64,000 nucleotides of DNA from Sulfurovum riftiae (GTDB taxonomy: Bacteria > Campylobacterota > Campylobacteria > Campylobacterales > Sulfurovaceae): the NCBI RefSeq assembly GCF_001595645.1, contig NZ_LNKT01000034.1, positions 1 through 64,000 on the forward strand. The letters are read 5' to 3'. Below are positions 42,897 through 53,864 of the stretch, piece by piece (within the stretch, counting starts at the first letter, position 1; each line of letters opens with the position of its first letter). Below the pieces are notes generated by a model. The model had not been told where the DNA came from, did no database searches, and saw nothing but the letters and a program-made list of their open reading frames with translations. The position numbers and the translations under genes are program-made.

Positions 42897-44689
42897 TAAC
42901 AACGCTCAGATCCCTTCCCGACTCCCCCGGAGTCTACCAGTATTTCGACGAAAGAGGAAAACTGCTCTATGTGGGTAAAGCCAAAAGCCTGAAACACCGG
43001 GTCAAAAGCTACTGGCGCTTCACACCGAACCTCACTGTCAATCCTGCACAAAGCCCCCGCATCATCAAAATGCTGCATGAAGCGGTACGGCTTGAATACA
43101 TTGTGGTAGAGAGCGAAGATGATGCGCTTATTCTTGAGAACTCCCTCATCAAACAGCTCAAACCAAAATACAACATTCTCCTGCGTGACGACAAGACTTA
43201 CCCCTATATCTATATCGACGAATCCCAGCCATATCCGCGCTTCGAGATCACCCGAAAGGTCGTCAAAGGAAAGAACATCACCTATTACGGCCCCTTCCCC
43301 AGCGGCGGAAGAGCCCTGCTGGATGCACTCTACGAGGTCTATCCGCTCGTACAGAAGAAATCCTGCCTGAGAGAAGGCAAAGCCTGTCTCTTCTACCAGA
43401 TCAACAAATGCCTGGCCCCCTGTGAAGGCAAAGTGTCTCCCGAAGTCTATGCAACGATCGTCGAAGAGGCAAAACAGGCCATTACCAAACGTAAAATACT
43501 CACCGATACCCTTCAGGAGAAGATGGCTGCCCTTGCGATGCAGGAGCGTTTTGAGGAAGCTGCCGGCCTGCGGGACAGCATTCAGGCGATCTCGTCTCTG
43601 AATATCACTTCCAATATCGACCTGGCCAAAGAGATGGATCTGGATATCTTTGCCATCATGAACGGTGACGAAAGAGGCGTGGTCGTCAAACTCTTCATGC
43701 GCAATGGCAAGATCATCTCCTCTGCCTACAACTACTTCCGGCATACCCATATCTTCGACCGCAATGAAGCCTACACGCAGGCACTACTGGAATTCTACAC
43801 CATCGACACGCCCAACATCAGCAAAGAGATACTCACGGCACACAGCTTTGAAGATGCCTCCCCGGTGGCGCAGACGCTCAGCAAACGGTTCGGGAAAAAG
43901 ATCGAGATCGAGACACCCCAGAGAGGTGCCAAGGCAAAACTTGTCAAGCTGGCCCTGCAGAACTGTGAAGAACTGCTTCGAACGCAGAAGAATGACAGCA
44001 TCATGGAACAGAAGATCGCCGACCTGATGGATCTTTCCGCCATTCCCTACCGCATAGAGACCTTCGACAATTCCCATATGATGGGTGCAGCCGCAGTGGG
44101 GGGCATGGTGGTCTGGAACGAAGGCAAATGGGACAAAAGCGCCTACAGACGCTATGAACTCCATGCACGTGATGAATATGGGCAGATGAAAGAGATGCTC
44201 TCCAGACGTATTGAAGACTTCAAATCCCACCCTGCACCGGACCTCTGGATACTCGACGGAGGCCAGGCCAATCTCAACCTGGCACTCTCTCTGCTCAAAG
44301 AAGCCCAGATCAATCTCGATGTCATCGCTATTGCCAAAGAGAAGCTCGATGCCAAAGCACACCGTGCCAAAGGAGCGGCTAAAGACATACTTTATACTCC
44401 TGCAGGTGTCATCGAGCTCAAACCCTCTGACAAACGCCTGCACTGGATACAGAGACAACGCGATGAAGCACACCGCTATGCCATCACCTACCACCAGAAC
44501 AAAAAGCGTAAAGAGGATACCCAGGTCTCACTGCTCAACAAAAAAGGTATCGGCAAGGCTACGGTCAAAAAACTCATAGACTACTTCGGAACCTTCGATG
44601 CCATCCATAATGCTTCTTCCGAAGAGATAGAGAAAGTTACAAATAAAAAAATTTCCAATATTATCAAAAATAATAATGAGGAATTGTAG
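42893..44689 (+). CDS. uvrC: Excinuclease ABC subunit C
   Basis: A 598-residue UvrC: GIY-YIG nuclease domain (SLPDSPGVYQYFDERGKLLYVGKAKSLKHRVKSY), UVR motif (TLQEKMAALAMQERFEEAAGLRDSIQ), RNase H-like C-terminal nuclease (IETFDNSHMMGAAAVGGMVVWNEGKWDKSAYR, LWILDGGQANLN) and C-terminal helix-hairpin-helix (LLNKKGIGKATVKKLIDYFG). It makes both incisions in nucleotide excision repair with UvrA and UvrB. Expressed with the DciA-like gene; the following 129 nt are non-coding and probably carry the promoter of the phosphorelay operon. Confidence 0.97.
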   Translation: MITTLRSLPDSPGVYQYFDERGKLLYVGKAKSLKHRVKSYWRFTPNLTVNPAQSPRIIKMLHEAVRLEYIVVESEDDALILENSLIKQLKPKYNILLRDDKTYPYIYIDESQPYPRFEITRKVVKGKNITYYGPFPSGGRALLDALYEVYPLVQKKSCLREGKACLFYQINKCLAPCEGKVSPEVYATIVEEAKQAITKRKILTDTLQEKMAALAMQERFEEAAGLRDSIQAISSLNITSNIDLAKEMDLDIFAIMNGDERGVVVKLFMRNGKIISSAYNYFRHTHIFDRNEAYTQALLEFYTIDTPNISKEILTAHSFEDASPVAQTLSKRFGKKIEIETPQRGAKAKLVKLALQNCEELLRTQKNDSIMEQKIADLMDLSAIPYRIETFDNSHMMGAAAVGGMVVWNEGKWDKSAYRRYELHARDEYGQMKEMLSRRIEDFKSHPAPDLWILDGGQANLNLALSLLKEAQINLDVIAIAKEKLDAKAHRAKGAAKDILYTPAGVIELKPSDKRLHWIQRQRDEAHRYAITYHQNKKRKEDTQVSLLNKKGIGKATVKKLIDYFGTFDAIHNASSEEIEKVTNKKISNIIKNNNEEL

Positions 44690-44818
44690 TGTATTTGATA
44701 TTTTTTACTAAAAATGTCCGCTATTTCATGGCATTTTTAGATTAATTGTTATAAAGTCTTATTATGGATTTTAGTAATCTCTACCAAAGGGACTGCGTAA
44801 AATAAGGGAGGAAGATTC

Positions 44819-45235
44819 ATGATACGACCTGATCCTATAGATCAAGAGTTCAAGTTCCAAGATGGTTTGATCGTCAGTTCTACAGACCTCAAAGGTATCA
44901 TCACCTATGCGAACCGTACCTTCTGCAAAATTGCAGGCTATACCAAACAGGAACTTACCGGGAAAAACCACAATATCGTTCGACACCCGGACATGCCAAA
45001 AGCTGCTTTCAAAGAGTTGTGGGACATGATAAAAGCAGGCAAAGAATGGACCGGGATCGTCAAGAATCTCAGAAAAGACGGTCTCTACTACTGGGTCTAT
45101 TCCCACATCACACCTATCATGAATGATAACGGCGAGATCGTAGGCTATACTGCAGCAAGAAGACCCGCCACCCAAGCTGAAATAGACGAGGTCATTCCTG
45201 TCTATAAAGCACTGGTCGAAGAAGAAAACAAGTAA
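44819..45235 (+). CDS. Small PAS-domain protein (aerotaxis-type)
   Basis: A 138-residue PAS protein with DGLIVSSTDLKGIITYANRTFCKIAGYTKQELTGKNHNIVRHPDMPKAAFKELWDMIKAG, the aerotaxis-receptor-type PAS signature, and a C-terminal PAC segment (NGEIVGYTAARRPATQAEI). It may bind FAD or heme and report redox state. No output domain is present, so it should act through protein contact, possibly with the Hpt or kinase gene downstream. A GGAGG site precedes the ATG. It begins the four-gene phosphorelay operon. Confidence 0.88.
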   Translation: MIRPDPIDQEFKFQDGLIVSSTDLKGIITYANRTFCKIAGYTKQELTGKNHNIVRHPDMPKAAFKELWDMIKAGKEWTGIVKNLRKDGLYYWVYSHITPIMNDNGEIVGYTAARRPATQAEIDEVIPVYKALVEEENK

Positions 45236-45254
45236 ACAAGGAGTTGTTCAAAAC

Positions 45255-46511
45255 ATGTACTACATAACAAACCATAACGGTCAAGTCATCGCTGCAAGTT
45301 CCGATCTTCTGGCACTGCTGGAAGTGGAAAACATCGATGCTTTGTACAAACAGATAGCACTGGATGCCATTGAGTTCGCTTTGGAAGATGACAGAATTAC
45401 CGTCAAAACCCCTCTGGACGAAACACACTACAGTGTCGAGAAGGAAACGCTTTCAAGCATCCTTGGAGAGATGACACTGGTACGGCTCATCGCAGAAAGC
45501 CAGGAGGAAAGCACCTTAGAGGAAGAATCCATTCTGCCGCTTGAGAAGGAGAAGGAAGAAGCTCCTTTACCTTTCGATGACGAAGAGGCACTGTTCGATA
45601 TCAAAGAGGAAAAGAAAGAAGAGGAAGAGGTCGGCATTGCGCCTGAAGCAGAAGCAGAGGCAGAAGTAGAAACGGCAAAAGCCGAAGAAGATGATCTGCT
45701 GAACCTTATTCTGCCAAGCAGCGCGGAAGAGACCATCGGCACGATAGCGCAGGAAAAGGGTGCAGCCAAGGCACCGGTCTATATCGATGTGGAGCAGATC
45801 TCCCAAAGCATAGGGATCTCGCCTGAGGATTACAATACCTTCCTTACGGAATATATCGACACGGCCCTTTCGCTGGAAGAGGATCTCAGAAGCAATGATC
45901 CGGGCAAACGTACCGCTGCGACACATACGCTCTTCCATCTTTCCAATGTACTCCGTCTCCCTGTGATCACAGAGATCATCGAACAACTCAAATATACAGA
46001 GGAAGAGGACATTGACAGCTCCATAGAGAGCTTCTACGATACACTGAGCAGGCTGACCACCACCAAACCGGAAACGGCCAAAGGAGAAGAGACCAAACTC
46101 TCCGTTGAGAGGGAGGCCGGCGGAGCGGCTGAGAACTTTGAAAGTTTCGGTACGATCGATCTGTCCGATGTCAAACCGATCCACTTTGACTTTCAGGTAT
46201 CAGAAGCGGCGGAAGAGCTCAGCCTTCCTGCAGAGCTGATCGAAGAGTTCATTCAGGACTTCATCAAGCAGGCACATGAAGAGACCGACAAGATGCTCAA
46301 AGCCTACGAGAAAGGTGACCTTGAAACGATCCAGAAGATCGGACACCTGTTGAAGGGTACGGCAAGCAATCTGCGTATCAATCCTCTTTCGGATACACTG
46401 TATGAGATCCAGTTCTGTGACGACCCCAGCAAGCTGGAAGCACTGATCAAAGAGTATTGGGCACACTTTATCTCTTTTGAGACCCAATTCAATCTAAAAT
46501 CACAACACTAA
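45255..46511 (+). CDS. Hpt-domain phosphotransfer protein
   Basis: A 418-residue protein in three parts: an N-terminal PAS-like or adaptor domain (1-85), a Glu-rich low-complexity linker (about 85-170), and two Hpt-like helical units. The first (about 180-270, with THTLFHLSNVLRL) lacks the clean HxLKG motif; the second (about 325-415) has GHLLKGTASNLRI with the phospho-acceptor histidine and is the likely functional Hpt. It should relay phosphate between the hybrid kinase and the receiver encoded downstream. The ATG is preceded by AGGAGTTG. Confidence 0.8.
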   Translation: MYYITNHNGQVIAASSDLLALLEVENIDALYKQIALDAIEFALEDDRITVKTPLDETHYSVEKETLSSILGEMTLVRLIAESQEESTLEEESILPLEKEKEEAPLPFDDEEALFDIKEEKKEEEEVGIAPEAEAEAEVETAKAEEDDLLNLILPSSAEETIGTIAQEKGAAKAPVYIDVEQISQSIGISPEDYNTFLTEYIDTALSLEEDLRSNDPGKRTAATHTLFHLSNVLRLPVITEIIEQLKYTEEEDIDSSIESFYDTLSRLTTTKPETAKGEETKLSVEREAGGAAENFESFGTIDLSDVKPIHFDFQVSEAAEELSLPAELIEEFIQDFIKQAHEETDKMLKAYEKGDLETIQKIGHLLKGTASNLRINPLSDTLYEIQFCDDPSKLEALIKEYWAHFISFETQFNLKSQH

Positions 46512-46525
46512 AAGGAAATTAGACG

Positions 46526-49500
46526 ATGACTATACGTAACAGACTTAAACTGGTGGCGATGGTACCTATTGTACTGCTTCTCTTACTATCAAGTTATTTC
46601 TTTATAACTTCATATCTGAACTTCGAGAAGGCCAGTGCACTCAAGACCGTACTGACGAACAATGCTGTTCTGAGCAAATCCCTTACTTCCATCGGTAAAG
46701 AGCGTGGTCTGACCGCACTCTATATGGGTAGTGACAGAAAAGTATTCAAAGAGCCGCTTGAAAAACAGCGAAAAGAGACCGATGCTTCTTTCTCTCAACT
46801 CAAAAGTTCACTTCAGACAGAAGAGAAGACCTATATTCCTTTTCTGCTGACGATGCTGGGTGAAGGCAAACTGCTTGATACACAGAAGTATCAGAAACTT
46901 CTCAGCAACCTTCCCAAGATAAAAGATATCAGAAAAGGTGCAGAAACCCCTGATACGGCGTTCAGCAAAGTTTTCTTTGACGGCTATACCAAGACATTGG
47001 CAGACCCGACGTTCAACAACCTGATTCAGATCAAGAACTTCGCACTAAATACGGAGATCTCCTCCCTTATCTCTACATTGACACAGATCTATACGGTCAA
47101 AGAGAATGCCGGTCTTGAAAGAGGATTCGTCTCCTACTATATGACCAAAAGAGCTTCTATGTCATTTGAAGAGATCGCCCTCTGGGACAACTTCAAGACC
47201 AAAGCGAATATCTTCGATATCAATGAGATAACGGACCGTGAACTGCGCCAGGGTATCAATGCCATCCTTGACACCCCTGAAGCCAAAGAGATCCTTACCG
47301 AACTGGCCCAGACCTCATCTGCGATCCAGACCGACGTCGATAACGGTGACTATGCAGAAGAACCTATCGACTGGTTCAGACTCCAGACACAGAAGATCTC
47401 CCTCTTTGCAAAAGCGGAGCTTGTCGTCTCCAATGCACTCTGGAAAAAGAGTGAGGCATACCTTCAGGAACAGCTGACATTGCTTGCGATCGCTTCTGCG
47501 ATCCTCATCCTGAGTTTGATCCTGGCCTATATGGGATTCACAACGACACAGGATATTACGAGAAACATCAAAGAGCTCGAAGACGTACTGAACAAAGCCG
47601 TTGACGAGATGAAGAGCAGTGACCACTACCTTGCATCCGATACAGCCTACATCGAGAACATCGACCTCGATACCCACGAAGGTACAAAAGAGGCATACCG
47701 TTTCCTCGAAACACTGGTCGAAACGGCAAAAGAAGATAAGCTTACAGCCCTCCAGGCCAATGAAGCAAAATCCCTCTTCCTTGCCAACATGTCACACGAG
47801 ATCCGTACACCACTGAACGGTATCGTCGGATTTACCGAGATCCTCAGAAGTACGGACCTCGACGATGAACAGAGGGAATTCCTTTCCATTATCGACAAGA
47901 GTTCGGAAAACCTGCTGAGCATTATCAACAACATTCTTGACCTCTCCAAGATCGAAAGCAACAAGATCGAGATCGAGAATGTCGTATTCGATGCGGCAGA
48001 AGAGTTTGAAAGTGCTGTCGAGACCTACGCGGTCGGAGCTGCCGAGAAGAACATCGACCTGAACTTCTATATGGACCCTGCGATCAATCCGAAGCTCAAA
48101 GGGGATCCGACCAAGATCAAAGAGATCCTGATCAACCTCCTGAGCAACGCGATCAAATTCACCTCTTACGGCGGAGAGATCAACCTCGAGATCCACAAAG
48201 TACAGGATGAAGATGACAGAATGCCACGCATCAAGTTCTCCGTACAGGATAACGGTATCGGTATGACGAAAGACCAGCAGGAACGTATCTTCGATGCCTT
48301 CTCGCAGGCAGATGTCTCTGTTACACGAAAGTATGGCGGTACCGGTCTCGGACTGACCATTTCGAGCCAGTTCGTTGAACTCATGGGCGGCACACTCGAG
48401 CTCGAAAGTGCCAAAGACCAGGGAACGACCTTCTACTTCACCATCCCGCTTGAAGAGGTCATCTCTACCGAGACGAACTATGCAAAAGCGTTTACCGACA
48501 TGGTCATCGGCAAATACCAGCAGGAGATCCCGACGAAGCTTGACAGCTATCTTGCATCCTACTTCGAATACTTCGGACCGACGGTCAAGCGCTTCGAGAC
48601 GATCGATGAACTCCGCGACCTCAGTCAGCTCAATGAGTGCAAAACATACTGGATCGATATCGATAAAGCAAAACAGAACATCATCGATGCCGTTACACAT
48701 ATCGACAAATCACAGTTGATCGTCATTGCCAATGTCACAAGCCGTAACAAGATCGAAGCGATAGATGTCGACCAGAGTAACGTCATCTTCAAGCCGGTCA
48801 CTCTGACCAAACTCAAAGAGGTGCTTATACGAAGTGCCGACACGACACCGCAGTTGATGGAGGAAGCACTTCCGACACATGCAACGATGTTCGATGCAAA
48901 AGTACTGGTCACGGAAGACAATATCATCAACCAGAAACTGATCAAGCGTATCCTTGAAGAGCACGGGATCACCGTAGATCTTGCGAACAACGGTCTGGAA
49001 GCCTTTGAAAAACGCAGGAACAATGACTATGACCTTCTCTTCATGGACATCCAGATGCCTGTAATGGACGGTATCGAAGCGACCCACGAGATCCTCGACT
49101 ATGAAGAGGACGACGAAGTACCGCACGTACCGATCGTTGCTCTGACAGCCAATGCACTCAAAGGTGACAGAGAAAGATTCCTCGGCGAAGGGATGGATGA
49201 GTATATCACCAAACCGATCGAGACAAGCGAACTGCTTTACATCCTAAACAAATTCCTTGCAGCAAAAGCGAGAACAGTGACATCAGAAGAGAAAAAAGAG
49301 GAGCTTGATGAAACGAAAGCTTCCGCTGAGGCAGCCAAAGCAAAAGCTGCAGAAGAAACAGAAGAAGCCTCTGAAAAAATAGTTGAAGAGACACCATCGG
49401 TAGATGAGGTCATCTCTCTGGAGGATGCCATTGCCATCGATACAGAAGAGAGTGAAAAAAGCGAAGAGGCCGAAGAAAAAGAAGCCCAGAAAGGCATTCT

Positions 49501-49753
49501 GATCGCCAAGAAATTCATTCTTGAAAAAAGGGTCCTCTCCAAAGTTCTCGATAACCTCGGACACGACTATGTGATGCTCGACGATACGGAAAAGCTGGGC
49601 AGCGAGATCGCTTCAGGCAAATACGACATTGTATTTACCGACGAGGATCTTATCGATGAAGATATCAGCAAAAGCAGTGACAAACTGGCTATAATCACAT
49701 CCGTAAATTCCAAAGAAGAGATCGAATCTCTGATCAAAAAACATAGAGGATAG
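46526..49753 (+). CDS. Hybrid histidine kinase with NIT-type sensor and receivers
   Basis: A 1075-residue hybrid kinase. Residues about 10-30 and 315-340 are membrane segments; the periplasmic region between them has the NIT (nitrate/nitrite sensing) pattern, for example [14 protein letters not shown] and [13 protein letters not shown]. Then HisKA (H424 in [15 protein letters not shown]), HATPase ([27 protein letters not shown]), a degenerate receiver (about 670-770), a true receiver with D841 in [13 protein letters not shown], an acidic linker and a second degenerate receiver at the C-terminus ([15 protein letters not shown]). It should phosphorylate the Hpt partner. NIT ligand binding is inferred, not shown. 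Confidence 0.85.
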   Translation: MTIRNRLKLVAMVPIVLLLLLSSYFFITSYLNFEKASALKTVLTNNAVLSKSLTSIGKERGLTALYMGSDRKVFKEPLEKQRKETDASFSQLKSSLQTEEKTYIPFLLTMLGEGKLLDTQKYQKLLSNLPKIKDIRKGAETPDTAFSKVFFDGYTKTLADPTFNNLIQIKNFALNTEISSLISTLTQIYTVKENAGLERGFVSYYMTKRASMSFEEIALWDNFKTKANIFDINEITDRELRQGINAILDTPEAKEILTELAQTSSAIQTDVDNGDYAEEPIDWFRLQTQKISLFAKAELVVSNALWKKSEAYLQEQLTLLAIASAILILSLILAYMGFTTTQDITRNIKELEDVLNKAVDEMKSSDHYLASDTAYIENIDLDTHEGTKEAYRFLETLVETAKEDKLTALQANEAKSLFLANMSHEIRTPLNGIVGFTEILRSTDLDDEQREFLSIIDKSSENLLSIINNILDLSKIESNKIEIENVVFDAAEEFESAVETYAVGAAEKNIDLNFYMDPAINPKLKGDPTKIKEILINLLSNAIKFTSYGGEINLEIHKVQDEDDRMPRIKFSVQDNGIGMTKDQQERIFDAFSQADVSVTRKYGGTGLGLTISSQFVELMGGTLELESAKDQGTTFYFTIPLEEVISTETNYAKAFTDMVIGKYQQEIPTKLDSYLASYFEYFGPTVKRFETIDELRDLSQLNECKTYWIDIDKAKQNIIDAVTHIDKSQLIVIANVTSRNKIEAIDVDQSNVIFKPVTLTKLKEVLIRSADTTPQLMEEALPTHATMFDAKVLVTEDNIINQKLIKRILEEHGITVDLANNGLEAFEKRRNNDYDLLFMDIQMPVMDGIEATHEILDYEEDDEVPHVPIVALTANALKGDRERFLGEGMDEYITKPIETSELLYILNKFLAAKARTVTSEEKKEELDETKASAEAAKAKAAEETEEASEKIVEETPSVDEVISLEDAIAIDTEESEKSEEAEEKEAQKGILIAKKFILEKRVLSKVLDNLGHDYVMLDDTEKLGSEIASGKYDIVFTDEDLIDEDISKSSDKLAIITSVNSKEEIESLIKKHRG

Positions 49754-49758
49754 GCAAT

Positions 49759-50130
49759 ATGGGATTAAAAGTATTAGTAGTTGATGACGACATGATCAAT
49801 AGAATGTTACTTAAGACACTTCTTAAGAAAAACCCGAAGGTCAGCGAGATCATCGAGGCAGAGAATGGTTCTGATGCATTGGAAAAGATGAAAAAGGACC
49901 CCAGTATCAACCTCATCCTGCTTGACATCATGATGCCGATCGTTGACGGTATCGAGTTTTTGAAGATCTTCCGTCTCGATATGGAAAATGCCCATATCCC
50001 GGTCATTGTCCTCTCCACGGACGATACAAGGAAAACGGAAGTCTTTGACAGCGGTGCCAATGACTTCCTGAGAAAGCCGGTCAAAGAGGAGATGCTCACT
50101 GCAAAGATCGAGCAGTGGACTAAAGAGTAA
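49759..50130 (+). CDS. Stand-alone CheY-like response regulator
   Basis: A 123-residue single receiver: VLVVDDDMINRMLLKTLLKK (acidic pair), LILLDIMMPIVDGIEFL (phospho-acceptor Asp), VLSTDD (Thr/Ser switch) and FLRKPVKEEML (Lys). It has no output domain, so it acts by protein interaction, as CheY does, or closes the phosphorelay. It starts 5 nt after the hybrid kinase stop. With the PAS, Hpt and kinase genes it forms a complete relay. Confidence 0.9.
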   Translation: MGLKVLVVDDDMINRMLLKTLLKKNPKVSEIIEAENGSDALEKMKKDPSINLILLDIMMPIVDGIEFLKIFRLDMENAHIPVIVLSTDDTRKTEVFDSGANDFLRKPVKEEMLTAKIEQWTKE

Positions 50131-50155
50131 AAGGGTTAAGGGTTAAGGGTTAAGG
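50131..50155. repeat. Short heptamer repeat (AAGGGTT)3
   Basis: AAGGGTT three times and a partial unit directly after the response regulator stop, in the 79-nt gap to the end of lon. It resembles a telomere-like motif but is only a short tandem repeat. Confidence 0.9.
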
Positions 50156-50209
50156 AGATTAGGTATCTCTTCTTTCTTAAACCTTAGTCCTTAGTACTTA
50201 AACCTAAAA

Positions 50210-52630
50210 TTATTTTACGAACACTTCTTTCAACACATCATACACATTTGAAACACCGATTATCTTGATATTCTTCTTTACTTCATTTGGTATATCATCA
50301 AGGTCACGTTCGTAATTCTTTTGGGGGATCAATGCTTTGGTCACACCCGCTTTGTAGGCAGCGATAAGCTTCTCTTTCAGCCCGCCGATCGGAAGTACTT
50401 TCCCCGTCAGGGTCACTTCTCCTGTCATTGCCACCCTGTTATCCACTTTTCTGCCGCTTAAAATGGAAGCTATGGCCGTTACCATGGTTATACCCGCACT
50501 CGGTCCGTCTTTGGGTGTCGCCCCTTCGGGTACGTGGATATGCAGGTCATAGCGCTTGTAAACCTCACTGGGGTCCACAGAGATACGCTCTTCTCTCTCT
50601 TTGAGCGTATGAGGAATACATGATGGCGTGATCTCCAGTTTCTTTTCATCAATGAGTATCTTCACAACAGAGTGCGCAATGCGTACAGACTCCTTCATTA
50701 CATCACCGAGGCTTCCGGTAAGTTGGAGCATGCCCTTCCCTTTGATCTTGATCGCTTCGATGGTAAGCACATCCCCGCCGACCGCTGTCCAGGCAAGCCC
50801 GCTGACCACACCGACCTGAGGTTTCTTGTCGACAAGCGAAATTTCAAACACTTTTTTGTCCGTGAACTGCTCCAGGTTCTTCTTTGTTATGGCAATATGG
50901 GTCTTGCTGCTGTCTTCAAGCAGCATACGCGCAGATTTTCGCATAAGCCCCGCGATGCGGCGGCGAAGGTTCCTCACGCCCGCTTCTCTGGTATACTCGT
51001 CTATAAGTATCTTCAGCGCTTTGTCGGAAATGGAGAACTCCCTGCGTTTGAGCGCATGTTTCTTCAGCTCCTGCGGAATAAGGTAGCGCTTGGCGATCTC
51101 GAATTTCTCTTTGGGCGTATAGGAGTTGAGCCCTATGAACTCCATTCTGTCACGCAGCGGTGCGGGGATTCGCCCCACATCGTTCGCCGTGGCAATGAAG
51201 ATCGCTTTGCTCAGGTCGATGTTGAAGTTCAGGTAGTAGTCCCTGTACTTGCTGTTCTGTTCCGGGTCAAGTATCTCCAATAGTGCCGCTGTCGGGTCGC
51301 CACGCATGCTTCTTCCCACTTTGTCGATCTCATCCAGGACAATGACAGGGTCCATGCTTTTGGCCTCTATGAGCCCCTGTACCAGACGACCGGGCATCGC
51401 ACCCACATAGGTTCGTCTGTGCCCTCTGAGTTCGTTGACATCTTCAAGCCCGCCCAGCGCGATACGCACGAGTGGCCGTCCAAGTGCCGTGGCGATAGAA
51501 TTCGCCAGAGAGGTCTTACCTACCCCCGGAGGTCCTGCAAAACAGAGGATGACCCCGCCTGCCTCTTTCTGCTTGATCCCTCTGAGTTCCGCCAGTTCCC
51601 TAACCGAGAAGAATTCAACGATACGTTCTTTGGGTTTTTCCAGAGAGTAATGGTCCTTGTCAAGCTCCTTGGAGACCTCTTTGACACTCAGGTTCTTCTT
51701 GGTAAGCTTCCCGAACGGCAGTTCAAGTACCCACTCCAGGTAAGACTGAAGTACATTGGCATCCGCCGAGTCCGGATGCATTCTGGCAAGACGGTCGAGC
51801 TGTTTGCTGATCTCCTTGAAGGCATCCTCGTTCATATGTGGCTTGAGCGCCTCCACTTTCTCTCTGAACGCGGCGATCTCCTCTTCACGCTGTGTATCCA
51901 TTCCCAGTTCATGCTGTATCTCTTTGAGCTGTTCTTTGAGGAAATACTCTTTGTTGGTCTGCTCGATCTTGGTATGCACCTTCGTACGTATCTCTCTCTG
52001 TACCTTGGCAGATTCGATCTCGGAAGTGACCACATCGATGAGCCCCAGAAGTCTTTTCTCTATATCCGGCTCGATGTAAAGCACATAGGCGACCTCTTTC
52101 TCCAGTTTCAACATGGAAGAGACAAGATCGGCGATACGGTTGGGTTCGTCATTCTCTTCGATGGTACGTACCAGATCGGCGGGGAAATGGCTGCTGAGCG
52201 AGGAGAGTATCTTTATCTTGTCGCGCAGCACACCCATCAGCGCATCGACTTTAAGCTGGTCATATCCGTCATGTTTGACGATGTCGATGAGCGCTCTGTT
52301 GAAGTCCCCCTCTGCCGGTTCGAGTATCTTTCCACGTGCAAGCCCCTGAAAGAGTATCTTCACTCTTCCGTCAGGAATATGCACCTTGCGCATAATGGAG
52401 CCGACCACCCCTACTCTGTACATCGCATCGAAGTCACGGCTTCCCTCTTTGCCGGGAATGGATGACGTCACGAAAAGAAGCGAGTTGTTCTCCATGGCAT
52501 CCGTCGCCGCATCGATATCCTTCTGGTCGGTCAGGAAAATAGGGCTGATCATAAAAGGGTAAAGAAAAAGTTCATCCTCGACAACAATGGGAAGCGTTGC
52601 CGGAAATTCATCATAATCACTAAGTTGCAT
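50210..52630 (-). CDS. lon: ATP-dependent protease Lon
   Basis: An 806-residue Lon: N-terminal substrate domain (1-200), coiled coil, AAA+ core with Walker [16 protein letters not shown] and Walker [12 protein letters not shown], and the C-terminal protease with DGPSAGITM (catalytic Ser) and the catalytic Lys in the [15 protein letters not shown] stretch. It degrades misfolded and regulatory proteins, including antitoxins such as those of the nearby toxin-antitoxin genes. It is minus-strand, upstream of which lies REPIN copy 5. No HAIR element is visible at its start. Confidence 0.97.
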   Translation of the reverse strand: MQLSDYDEFPATLPIVVEDELFLYPFMISPIFLTDQKDIDAATDAMENNSLLFVTSSIPGKEGSRDFDAMYRVGVVGSIMRKVHIPDGRVKILFQGLARGKILEPAEGDFNRALIDIVKHDGYDQLKVDALMGVLRDKIKILSSLSSHFPADLVRTIEENDEPNRIADLVSSMLKLEKEVAYVLYIEPDIEKRLLGLIDVVTSEIESAKVQREIRTKVHTKIEQTNKEYFLKEQLKEIQHELGMDTQREEEIAAFREKVEALKPHMNEDAFKEISKQLDRLARMHPDSADANVLQSYLEWVLELPFGKLTKKNLSVKEVSKELDKDHYSLEKPKERIVEFFSVRELAELRGIKQKEAGGVILCFAGPPGVGKTSLANSIATALGRPLVRIALGGLEDVNELRGHRRTYVGAMPGRLVQGLIEAKSMDPVIVLDEIDKVGRSMRGDPTAALLEILDPEQNSKYRDYYLNFNIDLSKAIFIATANDVGRIPAPLRDRMEFIGLNSYTPKEKFEIAKRYLIPQELKKHALKRREFSISDKALKILIDEYTREAGVRNLRRRIAGLMRKSARMLLEDSSKTHIAITKKNLEQFTDKKVFEISLVDKKPQVGVVSGLAWTAVGGDVLTIEAIKIKGKGMLQLTGSLGDVMKESVRIAHSVVKILIDEKKLEITPSCIPHTLKEREERISVDPSEVYKRYDLHIHVPEGATPKDGPSAGITMVTAIASILSGRKVDNRVAMTGEVTLTGKVLPIGGLKEKLIAAYKAGVTKALIPQKNYERDLDDIPNEVKKNIKIIGVSNVYDVLKEVFVK

Positions 52631-52676
52631 AGTAAATCCTTTGGATTTTAAAATTAAAATTGTTTATTTTTATCGC

Positions 52677-52762
52677 GTAGGGTCGGTTTACCGACCAAAA
52701 AATAGAAACTAAAGAAGAAAAGTATAGGACAGATGGTTTAATGGTCGGTAAACCGACCCTAC
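52677..52762. repeat. REPIN-like inverted element, copy 5
   Basis: The longest copy: perfect 20-nt arms GTAGGGTCGGTTTACCGACC and its complement, with a 46-nt AT-rich loop, between the lon start and the bamD end. Confidence 0.85.
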
Positions 52763-52786
52763 TGTTCAGAAATATTTTTTTATCTT

Positions 52787-53431
52787 CTAATCGAACACTT
52801 GCCCTATCACTCCTTTTTCAGGAGGGGTAATGTCCGCCATCTCTACGATGGAGCCTTTGTTCTTCTCTCGGTAGATCTTCGCTGCATCCGGCTTGCCTGT
52901 TCTCTCATAGAGTGCCGCAATGTTCTCGTTGAGCAGGTACTGGCTCATGTGCAGACGTACCAAAATGGTCTTGACCAGCGGCGTATAGGTGGAACCTGGG
53001 TACCTCAGAAGGTATGTCCCTGCTCCGTTGATACTGTCCATAATGAGCTTCTGGTCCTTATAGACATCCTTGATGCCCAGGAAAGCGGCTTTGAGCTTCA
53101 TGTACTCGATATACTCACGGTTCTTCTCACCCCCGAAACGCTTGTTGTACTCGTCGAGGTAGTACCCTGCAAGTAGATACTCCTCTTCATCCATATGCGC
53201 GACGGCAAGCATCATCATTGCCGTCTGCATCAGAGGCGAACGCATATGCTCACTCTTGAGCGAAATGTAGTAGGCATCTGCCTTATCCATGTTGCCCGAA
53301 GCGATGCTGTTCCCTATCTGCTGGTACCAGTAAAGCGCCGGTTTGTTAAACTCGGCAACCTCATCGTCATCTTTCGCACAGCCCACAAATAAAAATGCCA
53401 ATGCCAGACCGATCAAAATACTTTTCTTCAA
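52787..53431 (-). CDS. bamD: Outer-membrane assembly lipoprotein BamD-like
   Basis: A 214-residue predicted lipoprotein: signal MKKSILIGLALAFLFVGC with lipobox FVGC, then TPR-like helical repeats (YWYQQIGNSIASGNMDKADAYYISLKSEH, MQTAMMMLAVAHMDEEEYLLAGYYLDEY), the outer-membrane assembly (YfiO/ComL-like) pattern with RYPGSTYTPL. BamD is the essential lipoprotein partner of BamA. It is shorter than the 240-260 residue norm but the order fits. The 355-bp space upstream up to MntA has only short promoter-like sequence. Confidence 0.85.
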   Translation of the reverse strand: MKKSILIGLALAFLFVGCAKDDDEVAEFNKPALYWYQQIGNSIASGNMDKADAYYISLKSEHMRSPLMQTAMMMLAVAHMDEEEYLLAGYYLDEYNKRFGGEKNREYIEYMKLKAAFLGIKDVYKDQKLIMDSINGAGTYLLRYPGSTYTPLVKTILVRLHMSQYLLNENIAALYERTGKPDAAKIYREKNKGSIVEMADITPPEKGVIGQVFD

Positions 53432-53555
53432 ATTTACTGCCCACCTTCAAGTTATAATCACTATTATCATATCTCAAAGTATGTAAAAAGCGAATTAGAT
53501 ACAGTCCGATTGTGTACTTATTCTTTATGCTATAATTACAAAAAAAGGCTTTAAG

Positions 53556-53864
53556 ATGCAAAAAGAACATATTCTCTCCTATCTTGCCGATATGAAGTCT
53601 GACCTTGCTAAGAAAGGAATTGAGAAGATCGGTCTTTTTGGAAGTTTTGCTAAAGATAAAGCAGATACATTCAGCGATATTGATATTGCCATAAAGATCA
53701 AAAAATCCTACCTCGATGAACACGATGTTTGGGATTATTTTACCCTTATCGACAGCATCAAACAAATGTTACTCAAAAAATTTTCACGAAAAATAGATGT
53801 ATACGACCTTGACAGTAGTAGCGATATAAAAGATACAATCTCTAAGGAGATCATCTATGTCTGA
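53556..53864 (+). CDS. mntA: MntA-type antitoxin nucleotidyltransferase (type VII TA)
   Basis: A 102-residue minimal nucleotidyltransferase. The GSX10DXD active-site motif is intact (G29, S30, D41, D43 in GLFGSFAKDKADTFSDIDIA). Enzymes of this family add AMP to a HepT toxin and silence it. Its last codons overlap the first of hepT by 8 nt, as usual for this pair. The gene is preceded by a TATAAT box and a short leader. Activity is inferred from the conserved motif; no HepT-binding data exist. Confidence 0.85.
   Translation: MQKEHILSYLADMKSDLAKKGIEKIGLFGSFAKDKADTFSDIDIAIKIKKSYLDEHDVWDYFTLIDSIKQMLLKKFSRKIDVYDLDSSSDIKDTISKEIIYV

Noticed and set aside
42782-43750. 322-codon minus-strand frame opposite uvrC
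   Set aside because: Antisense shadow of uvrC; the residues mirror uvrC codon periodicity.
47792-48700. 302-codon minus-strand frame opposite the hybrid kinase
   Set aside because: Antisense shadow of HATPase-coding sequence.
50131-50155. Telomere-like repeat
   Set aside because: Only three units of AAGGGTT between genes; no chromosome-end context.
51419-52465. 348-codon plus-strand frame opposite lon
   Set aside because: Antisense shadow; no ribosome-binding site and no recognisable domain.
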